The position numbers and the translations under genes are program-made. A stretch of DNA of 64,000 nt from Thalassotalea marina (GTDB lineage: Bacteria > Pseudomonadota > Gammaproteobacteria > Enterobacterales > Alteromonadaceae), in the NCBI RefSeq assembly GCF_014656435.1, contig NZ_BNCK01000004.1:372001-436000 (forward strand). The letters run 5' to 3'. Positions within the stretch are counted from its first letter, which is position 1, and the number at the start of each line of letters is the position of its first letter. The notes under the pieces were generated by a model. It worked only from the letters and a program-made list of their open reading frames with translations. It searched no databases and was not told where the DNA came from. Below are positions 1 through 8,565 of this stretch, in pieces.

Positions 1-621
1 GTAGAAGATATTGCTGCGGCAAAAAATGAAGAAATCGATTTTGAGATCAATGACAACCTAACAGCAGCGCAAAAAAATCTAGTTGATAGAAAAGAAGCGT
101 TAAAAGTAGGTCAGCGTCTATTCTTGCAAAACTGTGCACAATGTCACGGCTCTGATGCACGCGGTACAACTGGCTTCCCTAACCTAGCTGACAAAGACTG
201 GTTATATGGCGGTACACCTGAAGATATCAAGCACACCTTACTATACGGTCGCGTTGCTAACGGTATGATCGCATGGGAAACCATGGTAGGCGGCGACCAA
301 GGTGTTAAAGATGTGGCTGCATATGTATTGAGCTTAAGTGGACGTGAAGCTAAAGACGGTAACGTTGAAGCTGGCCAAGCTAAATTTGCAATGTGTGCGG
401 CATGTCACGGTGCTGAAGGTCAAGGTAGTGTTGAAATGGGTATTGCACTTGGTGCGCCTCGCCTTAACGACAATATCTGGCTATATGGCGGCTCTGAACG
501 TGCTGTTCAAGACTCTATCCGCTATGGTCGTGCTGGTGTAATGCCTGCTTGGAAAGACATTTTAGGTGAGCAAAAAATCCACGTGATCAGCGCTTACGTT
601 TACAGTCTTTCTCAAGACTAA
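1..621 (+). CDS. ccoP: Cytochrome c oxidase cbb3-type, diheme subunit III (CcoP), 3' part
   Basis: The reading frame is open from the first base, so the gene begins upstream; 206 C-terminal residues are visible. CcoP is the membrane-anchored diheme c subunit that passes electrons to the CcoN catalytic subunit of the high-affinity terminal oxidase. Two cytochrome c heme sites are seen: CAQCH (visible residues 45-49) and CAACH (132-136), each followed by the family's NL.D..WLYGG / RLND.IWLYGG segments and the axial-Met regions (MIAWE, VMPAWK). The TTG at 124 is internal, not a start, because it lies inside the first heme motif. The N-terminal membrane anchor and ccoNOQ should lie before the window. 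An intrinsic terminator follows directly, so this is the last gene of its operon. Confidence 0.93.
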   Translation, partial: VEDIAAAKNEEIDFEINDNLTAAQKNLVDRKEALKVGQRLFLQNCAQCHGSDARGTTGFPNLADKDWLYGGTPEDIKHTLLYGRVANGMIAWETMVGGDQGVKDVAAYVLSLSGREAKDGNVEAGQAKFAMCAACHGAEGQGSVEMGIALGAPRLNDNIWLYGGSERAVQDSIRYGRAGVMPAWKDILGEQKIHVISAYVYSLSQD

Positions 622-643
622 CAAACAATAGTTTCAAGCAAAT

Positions 644-673
644 AAAAAGCCCTTCTATATGAAGGGCTTTTTT
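644..673 (+). terminator. Intrinsic terminator after ccoP
   Basis: Stem AAGCCCTTC / GAAGGGCTT with a TATAT loop followed by a T run. It is flanked by A's on the other side, so it could also serve the convergent glycosyltransferase gene. Confidence 0.85.
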
Positions 674-718
674 ATATCTCTAAATACAATCTCAAGCTTA
701 TGCTTAATCTAAAAACAA

Positions 719-1930
719 TTAAATTACTTCAAATCCAGCCATGTCTATTGCTTTAGTAAGCGGCATGTCTGCAAAACCATGTTCTCTCAAGTGATGGATA
801 AATTTTAGTGTCCGAAAGGCATCAAACCATACGGTAAATTGTCGTTCAAATTGTTCTTGGTTGCAGGCTTGGTGCGCGTAAACAAACTTCTCTATATCTA
901 AACTTAACAACGCATTACACGATGCAGTGCTTAACCCATTTAGCCAAGAAGTTAATTGCTCTCGTTGTTGATATAACGCCTTTACATGTACCAGCGTACT
1001 TTTTAACTCTTCAAAAACACCAGGATGATAGTAATAATACAATTCACCAAGCGCTTTACTTGCAAGTATTTTTTCAACTGCTGGCCCTGTACCAAAGGGG
1101 ACTCTATCGGATGTTCTCGCTTGCAGCTTTATTGCCACTTTGTCGAAGGTGACTACCCTACCGAGCTTGGCTAACTTATTGAGCAAATAGAAGTCTTCAC
1201 CGGCACTACGTTTAGGAAACCCTCTTACATTAGCATATGCTTGTGCACTAAAGCTTAATACACTACCAATAGTGAAAAAGCTGTAAGGCGAGTTTGCATA
1301 TTTCAGCCCTGCTACATAATAACGTAAGCTGAGCTCATATTGCGCATTTGCTTGATGAACTGATTCATCATCACTGTGATGATAAAAATTGTAACAGCCA
1401 GCAACGTCTCCCTTGTCCATGGACTTTGTCGCTTCAAAGTAATCTTTGGGTAAGGTTGCATCGGCGTCCGTTGAATGGATCCAAGAGGAAGTTATGTTAC
1501 CCTGCTTGATCAGCTGACAAGCACAATCAGCGCCAATTTTTCTTGCAAGGCCTACTCCTTTTTTTCTGGGTAAACCTTGATTAAATTTATCAATAACTAG
1601 AATGTCACAAACACTGTTTTTGATATTAACTAGCGTAAATGCTTGCCTATTCCAACGAATATCGCCCAAAGAAAGACAATGATTATATAAGTCTTGTTGT
1701 TTAGTCGTTTCAGTTAAATCATCGGGTTGATTAATGACTAAAATAACAAGCGTAGGCGAGGTAAATGTAGATTGTTCCGCAAACTGTGATAAAAAAGCCA
1801 CATGCTCTTTATAAGCTGGAATTACTACAACATTTGGGTAACAAAGAGCCTGAGGAAACTCCGTTAAAATGGCTGTTTCAGGCTCTGCGTATTGGTTTAA
1901 ATATTTGCTAAGGTGGCGACTAATGGCCAT
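719..1930 (-). CDS. Glycosyltransferase-like protein (GT-A fold, family 2-like)
   Basis: A 403-residue soluble protein. Residues 30-45 (PNVVVIPAYKE) look like the first strand of a GT-A nucleotide-sugar domain. An acidic STDADATLP segment near residue 150 resembles the metal-binding DXD region of family 2 enzymes. A later GEDFYLLNKLAKLG stretch resembles the (E/G)ED acceptor/base motif of such enzymes. No signal peptide or membrane helix is apparent. The start codon overlaps the stop of the upstream miaE gene by one base (TAATG), so the two are probably translationally coupled. Donor and acceptor cannot be read from the sequence. The call rests on fold-level motifs only. Confidence 0.65.
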   Translation of the reverse strand: MAISRHLSKYLNQYAEPETAILTEFPQALCYPNVVVIPAYKEHVAFLSQFAEQSTFTSPTLVILVINQPDDLTETTKQQDLYNHCLSLGDIRWNRQAFTLVNIKNSVCDILVIDKFNQGLPRKKGVGLARKIGADCACQLIKQGNITSSWIHSTDADATLPKDYFEATKSMDKGDVAGCYNFYHHSDDESVHQANAQYELSLRYYVAGLKYANSPYSFFTIGSVLSFSAQAYANVRGFPKRSAGEDFYLLNKLAKLGRVVTFDKVAIKLQARTSDRVPFGTGPAVEKILASKALGELYYYYHPGVFEELKSTLVHVKALYQQREQLTSWLNGLSTASCNALLSLDIEKFVYAHQACNQEQFERQFTVWFDAFRTLKFIHHLREHGFADMPLTKAIDMAGFEVI

Positions 1931-2508
1931 TAGTGAAGAGCTGCTCTAAAAGGTAGTTTTTCACAAATTTCTGCTTCAGCAATTAGTATTTCTTCAAGTC
2001 TGGTATCTACTTCTGCTTTATCAAAGTATTCATAGGCTAATTCAACAAAAAGATTTTTATGCTTTTCTTCTGATTTAGCAATTGAAACGTAAAAGTCCTT
2101 TTCTTTGCCCTCAGGTAGCGCTTGCGCTACTAAAGAAAAACGCTCGTGACCACGGGCTTCGATAACACCAGCTACAAGTAATCTATCTAAGAAAAAAACA
2201 TCTTTACCATTTCTAAATACCTTGCGTATATTTTTGATGTACATGTCTTTTTCATCATTAGCTAGCAGAACTTCTCTCGCTTGTAGCAACTTAAGCACTT
2301 GTTTAAAGTGAATTAGTTCTTCAATCGCTAAATCGGTCATTGCCCGCACTAAATTTTTGCGATCTGGATAATGCGATAACATAGATACCGCCATACCAGA
2401 GGCTTTTTTCTCTGCCGCAGCGTGGTCTTGTAAAAATGCATCGAAGTCAGCAAGCACTGCCTCTGTCCATTCAAAGGGAGTTTTATATTTTAATTCAAAC
2501 ATAGTCAT
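1930..2508 (-). CDS. miaE: tRNA-(ms2io6A37) hydroxylase MiaE
   Basis: A 192-residue nonheme diiron oxygenase that hydroxylates the isopentenyl side chain of ms2i6A37 in tRNA. The sequence has the family's N-terminal DHAAAEKKASGMA block, then a four-helix bundle with carboxylate/His metal-ligand segments: EELIHFKQV near residue 65, EARGHERF near residue 117 and EEKHKNLF near residue 147. Length matches known MiaE. It is followed by the glycosyltransferase gene with a one-base overlap. The presence of miaE implies miaA/miaB elsewhere in the genome. Confidence 0.92.
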   Translation of the reverse strand: MTMFELKYKTPFEWTEAVLADFDAFLQDHAAAEKKASGMAVSMLSHYPDRKNLVRAMTDLAIEELIHFKQVLKLLQAREVLLANDEKDMYIKNIRKVFRNGKDVFFLDRLLVAGVIEARGHERFSLVAQALPEGKEKDFYVSIAKSEEKHKNLFVELAYEYFDKAEVDTRLEEILIAEAEICEKLPFRAALH

Positions 2509-2565
2509 TACAACTTAAGACAAAAATTGCGCGCTATTTTACCTTGCTGACGGGGAACAACAAGG

Positions 2566-3723
2566 TCAAATATCACTAATTGTTAAAGTTAACATTTGCT
2601 TTATTTGTTTTACTATTTCTCTCGTTCGCTCAGGTTCAAAACCTTTGATCCGTGGCGTATGTATGTGACCCACCGGCAAAGTTGGCTTGTGTGCATCCCT
2701 TAAAACGATACTGCGATAAGATATTTCATTAGATAAATAACCACCGCCACTGCCCTCAACTGAGGTTTGTGTCGTCAGTGCTTGTAGCGAATCAGCTATT
2801 TTTATTCCCTCTAACGTCGTGACTTTTCTATTATCATTAACAGTAAATGGTCCTTTTGCCTTTTGCATTGCAGCGACAGGCAAACTAAATTCGACAAATT
2901 CTGGTCCGACAAAGGCACTTTCAAATAACAGCGGTAGTACAGGTAGTTCTTTTGTTCCACCTGTGTAGACATTTAAATTGTCGGGCGCATTTGCACTTCG
3001 CCTTAGACTAGGAAAACGTTCAAGATCAAAGTTTTCACGTCCCATACTTATGGTAACTATCATATCTACTTGGCGAAAATAGGGAGTTAATAGCTCTTCT
3101 ATCATGCCTTGGTCAAAATCAGCAAACCGTACAGGAATGATCAAGGATTCTATTTCTGCGCTTTGACCCAAGTGATTAACGACTAAATTATCTAGCGCTA
3201 ATGCCGCAACACCAGAAGGGTTACTTTGTCCGATATTTCGATCTAAGAAAAATGGATCAAAACCTGTCACCAGTATTTTCTTTTTACTACCTCGGTCAAA
3301 TTTTATATCAAGTTGGCCTCTACTGATTAATTCGAACTTCCATAATAATTGCTGCTGTTGTAACGCTAACAAACCTTGAAAAGTTTTATTTTGGCGCAGC
3401 TCTTTCGTCATCTGCAGTCTAGCCCAATAAAGTGCACGATCATCATAGTTTTCTTGATTTTTGAAAGCGATTACTGCGTCTTGCCACAGTTTTTGACCAT
3501 GACGAATAACTAGCTGAGTTAAAGTGGTAAGATTTTTCGCTTGAGAAACCTGTTCAGTAAACTGTTTTGTATTATTGCCAAGTAATTGAAAAACCTGTGG
3601 CATTTCTTTTTGCGCATTTTCGATACGTAGCTCTTCTACGGTAAAATTAGTTATTTGGCTTTCCTTGGCTGTCGTTGTTAACGACAAAGACACTAATAGC
3701 CCAAGGAGCAATAAATTACGCAT
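2566..3723 (-). CDS. Secreted pyroglutamyl-peptidase I-like protein (C15 fold) with Ser at the Cys position
   Basis: I start at ATG 3723 (AGGA six bases upstream) rather than the TTG at 3741; this gives 385 residues beginning with a typical signal peptide (MRNLLLLGLLVSLSLTTTA). Residues of about 20-145 form a helical region I cannot place. From about residue 155 the C15 fold is recognisable: VTGFDPFF...NPSG resembles the GFxPFGG...NPS loop. GRENFDLER (Glu235) matches the catalytic Glu region, GGYLSNE matches GtYVCN but with Ser331 in place of Cys, and GHIHTP (His355) matches GFIHVP. Ser331 and His355 are 24 residues apart, the spacing known for Cys144 and His168 of Bacillus Pcp. The protein is therefore either a Ser variant or a non-catalytic relative. 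It is exported, whereas classical Pcp is cytosolic. Confidence 0.7.
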   Translation of the reverse strand: MRNLLLLGLLVSLSLTTTAKESQITNFTVEELRIENAQKEMPQVFQLLGNNTKQFTEQVSQAKNLTTLTQLVIRHGQKLWQDAVIAFKNQENYDDRALYWARLQMTKELRQNKTFQGLLALQQQQLLWKFELISRGQLDIKFDRGSKKKILVTGFDPFFLDRNIGQSNPSGVAALALDNLVVNHLGQSAEIESLIIPVRFADFDQGMIEELLTPYFRQVDMIVTISMGRENFDLERFPSLRRSANAPDNLNVYTGGTKELPVLPLLFESAFVGPEFVEFSLPVAAMQKAKGPFTVNDNRKVTTLEGIKIADSLQALTTQTSVEGSGGGYLSNEISYRSIVLRDAHKPTLPVGHIHTPRIKGFEPERTREIVKQIKQMLTLTISDI

Positions 3724-3977
3724 AAAAAATCCTATCAACAAAATGTAATGTGTTGACTATAAACGATAACCGCGTGTTATTCAGTAGATTCAATCATTAA
3801 AATAATTTTTGATTTAATATGAATTAACAGTTGATTTTTCTTGATATCGTGGCAAAGTAAAGCCCGCAGTTGCACAACAAGTTGTCGTTTAAATAAGTAA
3901 TAACTCTCCTTTAACACTTCTCATTTTTCAACTGTACTCACAATTTGGATTCATCATATACAAGAGGTAGCGCTTCA

Positions 3978-5642
3978 ATGTGTTCGATATTTGGTATATT
4001 AGATATAAAAACTGGGGCTGATGCCCTTCGCCCTAAAGCAATTGAAAGTTCTCGTTTATTACGTCATCGCGGTCCTGACTGGTCTGGTGTTTATAGTAAT
4101 GACAACGCCATATTAGTTCATGAGAGACTTGCCATTGTTGACACCGAACATGGTGCTCAACCTTTATACAACGAAGATAAAACCCATGTTTTAGCCGTAA
4201 ATGGCGAAATTTACAACCATAAAGCGCTAGAAGAAAAGCTAACGGTTGATTATCAATTTAAAACCCACTCAGATTGCGAAGTTATTTTACCTCTTTACCA
4301 AGAGTTTGGTACGGGCTTTGTCGATAAGCTTCAGGGCATGTTTGCCTTTTGTTTATACGATGAAACAACAAATAGCTATGTTATCGCTCGCGATCATATC
4401 GGTATTATTCCGCTTTACACAGGTAGAGACGAAGAAGGTAATTTCTATGTAGCTTCAGAAATGAAAGCCTTGATGCCTATGTGTAAAACCGTAGAAGAGT
4501 TTCCTCCTGGCCACGTATTAGATAGCCGCACAGGTGAGTTAGTAAAATATTACAAACGCAACTGGATGGAATTTTCAGCCATTAAAGACAACTTCACTAG
4601 TAAGCAAAAGCTTCGTGAAGCCTTAGAAGAATCGGTAAAGAGCCATCTAATGACTGATGTACCATACGGCGTTTTGCTCTCCGGTGGTTTGGATTCTTCA
4701 CTTGTGTCATCTATCACTCAAAAGTTTGCTGCACGTCGTATTGAAGAAAACGATTTATCAGAAGCTTGGTGGCCAAAAGTACACTCTTTTGCTTGTGGCC
4801 TAGAAGGCTCACCTGATTTAGTTGCAGCACAAAAAGTTGCTGATAGCATTGGTACAATTCATCACAGTGTGATTTTTACCGAACAAGAAGGTATAGACGC
4901 GTTAAAAGAAGTTATTTATCACCTTGAGACCTACGATGTAACAACAATTCGTGCATCGACTCCTATGTATTTAATGGCCAGAAAAATTAAAGCCATGGGA
5001 ATAAAAATGGTGTTATCAGGTGAAGGTGCTGACGAAATCTTTGGTGGTTATTTATACTTCCACAAAGCGCCTAACGCTCAGGAATTTCATGAAGAGTTAT
5101 TACGTAAATTAGACAAACTACATATGTTTGACTGTTTGCGCGCTAACAAATCAATGTCAGCTTGGGGTGTTGAAGCTCGAGTACCGTTTCTAGATAAAAG
5201 CTTTATGGATGTGGCAATGCGTATTAATCCAGAAGATAAGATGTGTGGTAACGGTAAAATTGAAAAAGGTATTTTACGTTCTTCATTTGAAGGCTATTTA
5301 CCTGAAGAAATTTTATGGCGTCAAAAAGAGCAGTTCTCTGACGGCGTAGGTTATTCGTGGATTGACGGGTTAAAAGCCCATGTAGAAGAGCAAGTAACTG
5401 ATCAGCAGTTAGAAAATGCTAAGTTTAGGTTTCCGCATAACACGCCAGATACCAAAGAAGCTTACTTCTATCGAGCAATTTTTGAAGAGCACTTCCCTCT
5501 TCCTTCTGCCGCTGAATGTGTACCTGGGGGTAAATCTGTTGCCTGTAGTACACCTCAAGCATTAGCTTGGGATGAAGCATTTAGCAAGATGGCAGATCCG
5601 AGTGGTCGCGCTGTACAAAACGTTCATAATGATAGTTATTAA
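3978..5642 (+). CDS. asnB: Asparagine synthetase B (glutamine-hydrolysing)
   Basis: Makes Asn from Asp, Gln and ATP. The start at 3978 is chosen because it places Cys at residue 2, the N-terminal nucleophile after Met removal (MCSIFGILDIK). It has AGAGGT nine bases upstream and gives 554 residues, the length of E. coli AsnB. The upstream in-frame ATG at 3945 would bury the nucleophile. The glutaminase domain (about 2-200) shows RHRGPDWSG, HERLAIVD and NGEIYNH. The synthetase domain has the PP-loop LLSGGLDSSLV (about residue 235) and SGEGADEIFGGY. It has its own terminator downstream and a divergent secreted gene upstream. Confidence 0.97.
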   Translation: MCSIFGILDIKTGADALRPKAIESSRLLRHRGPDWSGVYSNDNAILVHERLAIVDTEHGAQPLYNEDKTHVLAVNGEIYNHKALEEKLTVDYQFKTHSDCEVILPLYQEFGTGFVDKLQGMFAFCLYDETTNSYVIARDHIGIIPLYTGRDEEGNFYVASEMKALMPMCKTVEEFPPGHVLDSRTGELVKYYKRNWMEFSAIKDNFTSKQKLREALEESVKSHLMTDVPYGVLLSGGLDSSLVSSITQKFAARRIEENDLSEAWWPKVHSFACGLEGSPDLVAAQKVADSIGTIHHSVIFTEQEGIDALKEVIYHLETYDVTTIRASTPMYLMARKIKAMGIKMVLSGEGADEIFGGYLYFHKAPNAQEFHEELLRKLDKLHMFDCLRANKSMSAWGVEARVPFLDKSFMDVAMRINPEDKMCGNGKIEKGILRSSFEGYLPEEILWRQKEQFSDGVGYSWIDGLKAHVEEQVTDQQLENAKFRFPHNTPDTKEAYFYRAIFEEHFPLPSAAECVPGGKSVACSTPQALAWDEAFSKMADPSGRAVQNVHNDSY

Positions 5643-5665
5643 ACGTTAACAACCGCTGTGAATTC

Positions 5666-5694
5666 AAAGCCGAGCTAAAATGCTCGGCTTTTTT
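5666..5694 (+). terminator. Intrinsic terminator after asnB
   Basis: Stem AAAGCCGAGC / GCTCGGCTTT, loop TAAAAT, then a T run. It separates asnB from the following coiled-coil gene. Confidence 0.88.
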
Positions 5695-5790
5695 GTACTT
5701 TTCGTAAAAAAATGTCAATAAACTATTAATTATTCCAACGATTTGTTTTAAAGTTGCCTTTATTGAGTTAACAATATCAAAGGCTATATT

Positions 5791-6570
5791 TTGTCAAATC
5801 GTGTAGAACCTGAAATTCCTAACATTAGTCTTGATGACGATATGGTAAAGCCTGCGCAAAAGGCGAGCAAACCTACTTCTTCACAAAGCCCAGCACCACA
5901 GAGCAAAGCACCAACTAAAGCTTCCGGAGCGCTTGTTTTTTTCACTGTCGCTATTTATGCCGCATTAGCCGGTACAGGTTACTTTTTCTATCAGGAAAAC
6001 TTAAAGTTACAAGCCACTATTAATGACTCTCAAGATCGTATTCAACAGTTAGAAGATCAACTATCTGCAACTGGCGAAGAAATGGGCGAGTCAACTGTTG
6101 CGCTAAAAGCAAAACTACAGGCAATATCTGAAAAAACAGAAAAACTGTGGGAAGAAATGGATAAACTTTGGGCGTCAGCTTGGCGAAGAAACCAAAGTGA
6201 GATCAAAGATCTAACAGCGCAAAATAAAAAGCTAGTCGCCCAAGACAAAAACATGACGGGTTCAATAGATACATTAGCCAAATCAGTAAAGGATGTTAAA
6301 GACAAACAAACAGCAACGGATTTCAACGTTGAAGCCTTGTCGGAGCAACTACAATCAGCTGGCAATATTCAATCTGAGCTAAACAAAGTGAAAGATGATT
6401 TAGCAACGTTAAAACAACGTATTCAAGGCAGAGATAGCCAGCAAATGGAAGTCGCAACCAGCGTGAACTCTCTTGATATGCAATTAAAATTATTATTAGA
6501 GCGTATCGAATCATTAGAAAAAAAGCCAGCTTCGGTAACACCGGCGACTAAGCAAGCTGCCGGGCAGTAG
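5791..6570 (+). CDS. Membrane-anchored coiled-coil protein of unknown function
   Basis: 259 residues from a TTG start, supported by AAAGG seven bases upstream; no ATG lies near it. The layout is simple: a polar, Pro/Ser/Lys-rich N-terminal tail (1-45), one membrane helix (about 48-66, ALVFFTVAIYAALAGTGYFF), then a long heptad-like coiled coil (about 70-245) rich in Gln, Leu and Lys, and a short tail. The tail before the helix lacks a signal peptidase site, so a cytoplasmic N terminus with the coiled coil in the periplasm is likely. I do not recognise a named family. It stands alone between asnB and a convergent FapA-type gene. Confidence 0.75.
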   Translation: MSNRVEPEIPNISLDDDMVKPAQKASKPTSSQSPAPQSKAPTKASGALVFFTVAIYAALAGTGYFFYQENLKLQATINDSQDRIQQLEDQLSATGEEMGESTVALKAKLQAISEKTEKLWEEMDKLWASAWRRNQSEIKDLTAQNKKLVAQDKNMTGSIDTLAKSVKDVKDKQTATDFNVEALSEQLQSAGNIQSELNKVKDDLATLKQRIQGRDSQQMEVATSVNSLDMQLKLLLERIESLEKKPASVTPATKQAAGQ

Positions 6571-6583
6571 CAGTTCAATTATT

Positions 6584-6611
6584 GTAGGTAATACCATAGG
6601 GTATTACCTAC
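6584..6611. repeat. Perfect 12-bp inverted repeat between convergent genes
   Basis: Arms GTAGGTAATACC and GGTATTACCTAC around a 4-nt ATAG loop, 14 bases after the coiled-coil gene. It has no clean T tract on either strand. It may be a weak bidirectional terminator or 3'-end stabiliser between the convergent genes. Confidence 0.6.
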
Positions 6612-6715
6612 ATCCTTTATTTGTATGTGATTAAAACTAACATCGACAACAAGATAGTAATATCACTACCAATGCAATCATCAACTATATGTCTAATAAC
6701 TATCGATACCGTTAA

Positions 6716-8428
6716 TTAGGTAATCGATTCCAAAAGTATTTCTGAATCATGCCAACTAACACGAGTTGGTCCATGTTCACGTTTGAATGTTGATACGTGT
6801 CCTTGTATTTCAACAAAAACCCCATGAAACACTTTGATAGAAGCAACAAGTTCAAGTGTGTCAGGGTGTGATTTAACTTGATCACAGTAGCTGTAGTAGT
6901 CAGTGTAACTAACACCAAGGGCATTAAGGTGTTGACTTAGCGATTTATTCACTCTCGTAACCTTTGCAATATCAATCGGCTCTGCACTAGTCAGCTTAAC
7001 TAAAAAGTCACTGATCTTTTTACATCGCTCTGTTAACTTTTCTAAACGATGTTGCAAATTTCCATCAAGCTCTTGAAACTTAACCAACCAATAATCAAAA
7101 CTGATGTTGGTATGACTACCACTTGGTGAACCAAGAGTTCCAGCAAACAAAGAGCCACCACAATCAGCGTATCCTCCAAGCAATCTTCCATCAGGTTTTT
7201 CTTTGTTTTTATCACCTAACCATATGTTTCTGCCCGCTTGCAACTGACTATGTGTTCCGTGCTGTACTAAGTTAATATCACTTTCTGCAATGATGTCTGC
7301 ATACTGAGCAAACAACGCTGTTACAGAGCCATTGGCTTGCAAAAAAACGGTTCGTTTGCCAAAACCTTTCTCATCTTCGATTTTGTGACCAATTACCCCC
7401 TGAGCTATATTAATATCGCCACCGGCGACAACTTCGCAGGACTCAACCAATCCACCAATAACCACATCTTCGCTAGCTAATACTCTCATCGCTTCACCAA
7501 CATTGCCTTTGACAAACACTGAGCCGTCAAAATTAATGTTTCCGGTTCCTACATCAATATTTTCTAATTCGAGAACTTTGTTAACTGCAACACTGTCGTC
7601 CAAATGCTTGGGCATACCATCCATATCGGCAATTAATATTGTTTGTGTCTCGTCACTGAACACTGAACCGTCTGAAACTTTTAGTATCGCAGGCTCGCCA
7701 GCAATCGGCTCAATAACCTCCCCTTTTACAGTAAACCCAGGTTGTCCTGAAGTCGGTGGCATCAGTTGTGCTAACTCAGTACCTTTTTTTACGTGAATAA
7801 AGTCACCTAGTTCACGCATATCAACTTTGCCATTGTCTAATTTTTTAGGCTTTAATATCCGCTGCTTAATATCGTCAACTAAATATTTAATATAACCATT
7901 TTTCCCATCGATACTTGCTGTACCACTGGCTATCTCAACACTGTGTTTACCACCACTTGCCAGTTGACTGGATCTTTCGATGAGCTCTTGAATTGCTGAT
8001 TTAAAAATCCCTTTAGTGACGCCATGTTGTTCTAAACATAATAAAATATCGCGTTGACTAAGTGCGTTGCCGCCATAAGGAGCAGTGACTTCCATCGTGG
8101 CAGACATGTTTTCAGGGCCGAAAGTCACTTCTAAACTGGCATTAATCGCTTTTGCTATTTCTTTACTATAAATAGACTCAAGTTGAAGATTTTGGCTTTG
8201 TTGCTCACCTTCTTTTTGCTCTTCATTGTGTTGTTCATCGATAAGTGCATTGATTTCAAGCACGACTAGAGCGATGGTATCTTCTAACACCATATATTCT
8301 TTATAAGGAGAGGCTTTAAAGGCTCGCTCTATTTGATCGGCAGTTACCGTGGCCAAACTGCTATTTAGTTTTATGTTGACGGAAACTAACTGAGTTTCGT
8401 CATCAAGTGTAAAGGCAAATTTATCCAT
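6716..8428 (-). CDS. FapA family protein (DUF342)
   Basis: 570 residues. The N-terminal part (about 1-180) is variable. The central and C-terminal parts contain the family's beta-helix-like repeats of short Gly/Val/Ile strands, such as VFVKGNVGEAMRVLASEDVVIGG and GGDINIAQGVIG (about residues 290-430). A helical, coiled-coil-like region follows at about 445-500. The conserved GDFIHVKKGTELAQ and GQPGFTVKGEVI segments (about 205-240) are typical of DUF342. The biochemical role of the family is unsettled; members have been linked to polar localisation, motility or developmental control in some bacteria. It is a single gene between a hairpin and the pyrD terminator. Family assignment is firm, function unknown. 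Confidence 0.82.
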   Translation of the reverse strand: MDKFAFTLDDETQLVSVNIKLNSSLATVTADQIERAFKASPYKEYMVLEDTIALVVLEINALIDEQHNEEQKEGEQQSQNLQLESIYSKEIAKAINASLEVTFGPENMSATMEVTAPYGGNALSQRDILLCLEQHGVTKGIFKSAIQELIERSSQLASGGKHSVEIASGTASIDGKNGYIKYLVDDIKQRILKPKKLDNGKVDMRELGDFIHVKKGTELAQLMPPTSGQPGFTVKGEVIEPIAGEPAILKVSDGSVFSDETQTILIADMDGMPKHLDDSVAVNKVLELENIDVGTGNINFDGSVFVKGNVGEAMRVLASEDVVIGGLVESCEVVAGGDINIAQGVIGHKIEDEKGFGKRTVFLQANGSVTALFAQYADIIAESDINLVQHGTHSQLQAGRNIWLGDKNKEKPDGRLLGGYADCGGSLFAGTLGSPSGSHTNISFDYWLVKFQELDGNLQHRLEKLTERCKKISDFLVKLTSAEPIDIAKVTRVNKSLSQHLNALGVSYTDYYSYCDQVKSHPDTLELVASIKVFHGVFVEIQGHVSTFKREHGPTRVSWHDSEILLESIT

Positions 8429-8533
8429 TAAGACTTATTAGCAAAACCATTAATTATCAATTAGTAAGCTAATTATGCACCAATAAACCAACATTTTCCT
8501 TGTTTATTTATTGAGCACATAAAAGTTAAGGCG

Positions 8534-8561
8534 AAAAAAAAGCTGCTTTATGCAGCTTTTT
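8534..8561 (-). terminator. Intrinsic terminator after pyrD
   Basis: On the minus strand AAAAGCTGC / GCAGCTTTT with an ATAAA loop and a run of T's follows just after the pyrD stop. Confidence 0.88.
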
Positions 8562-8565
8562 AGTA

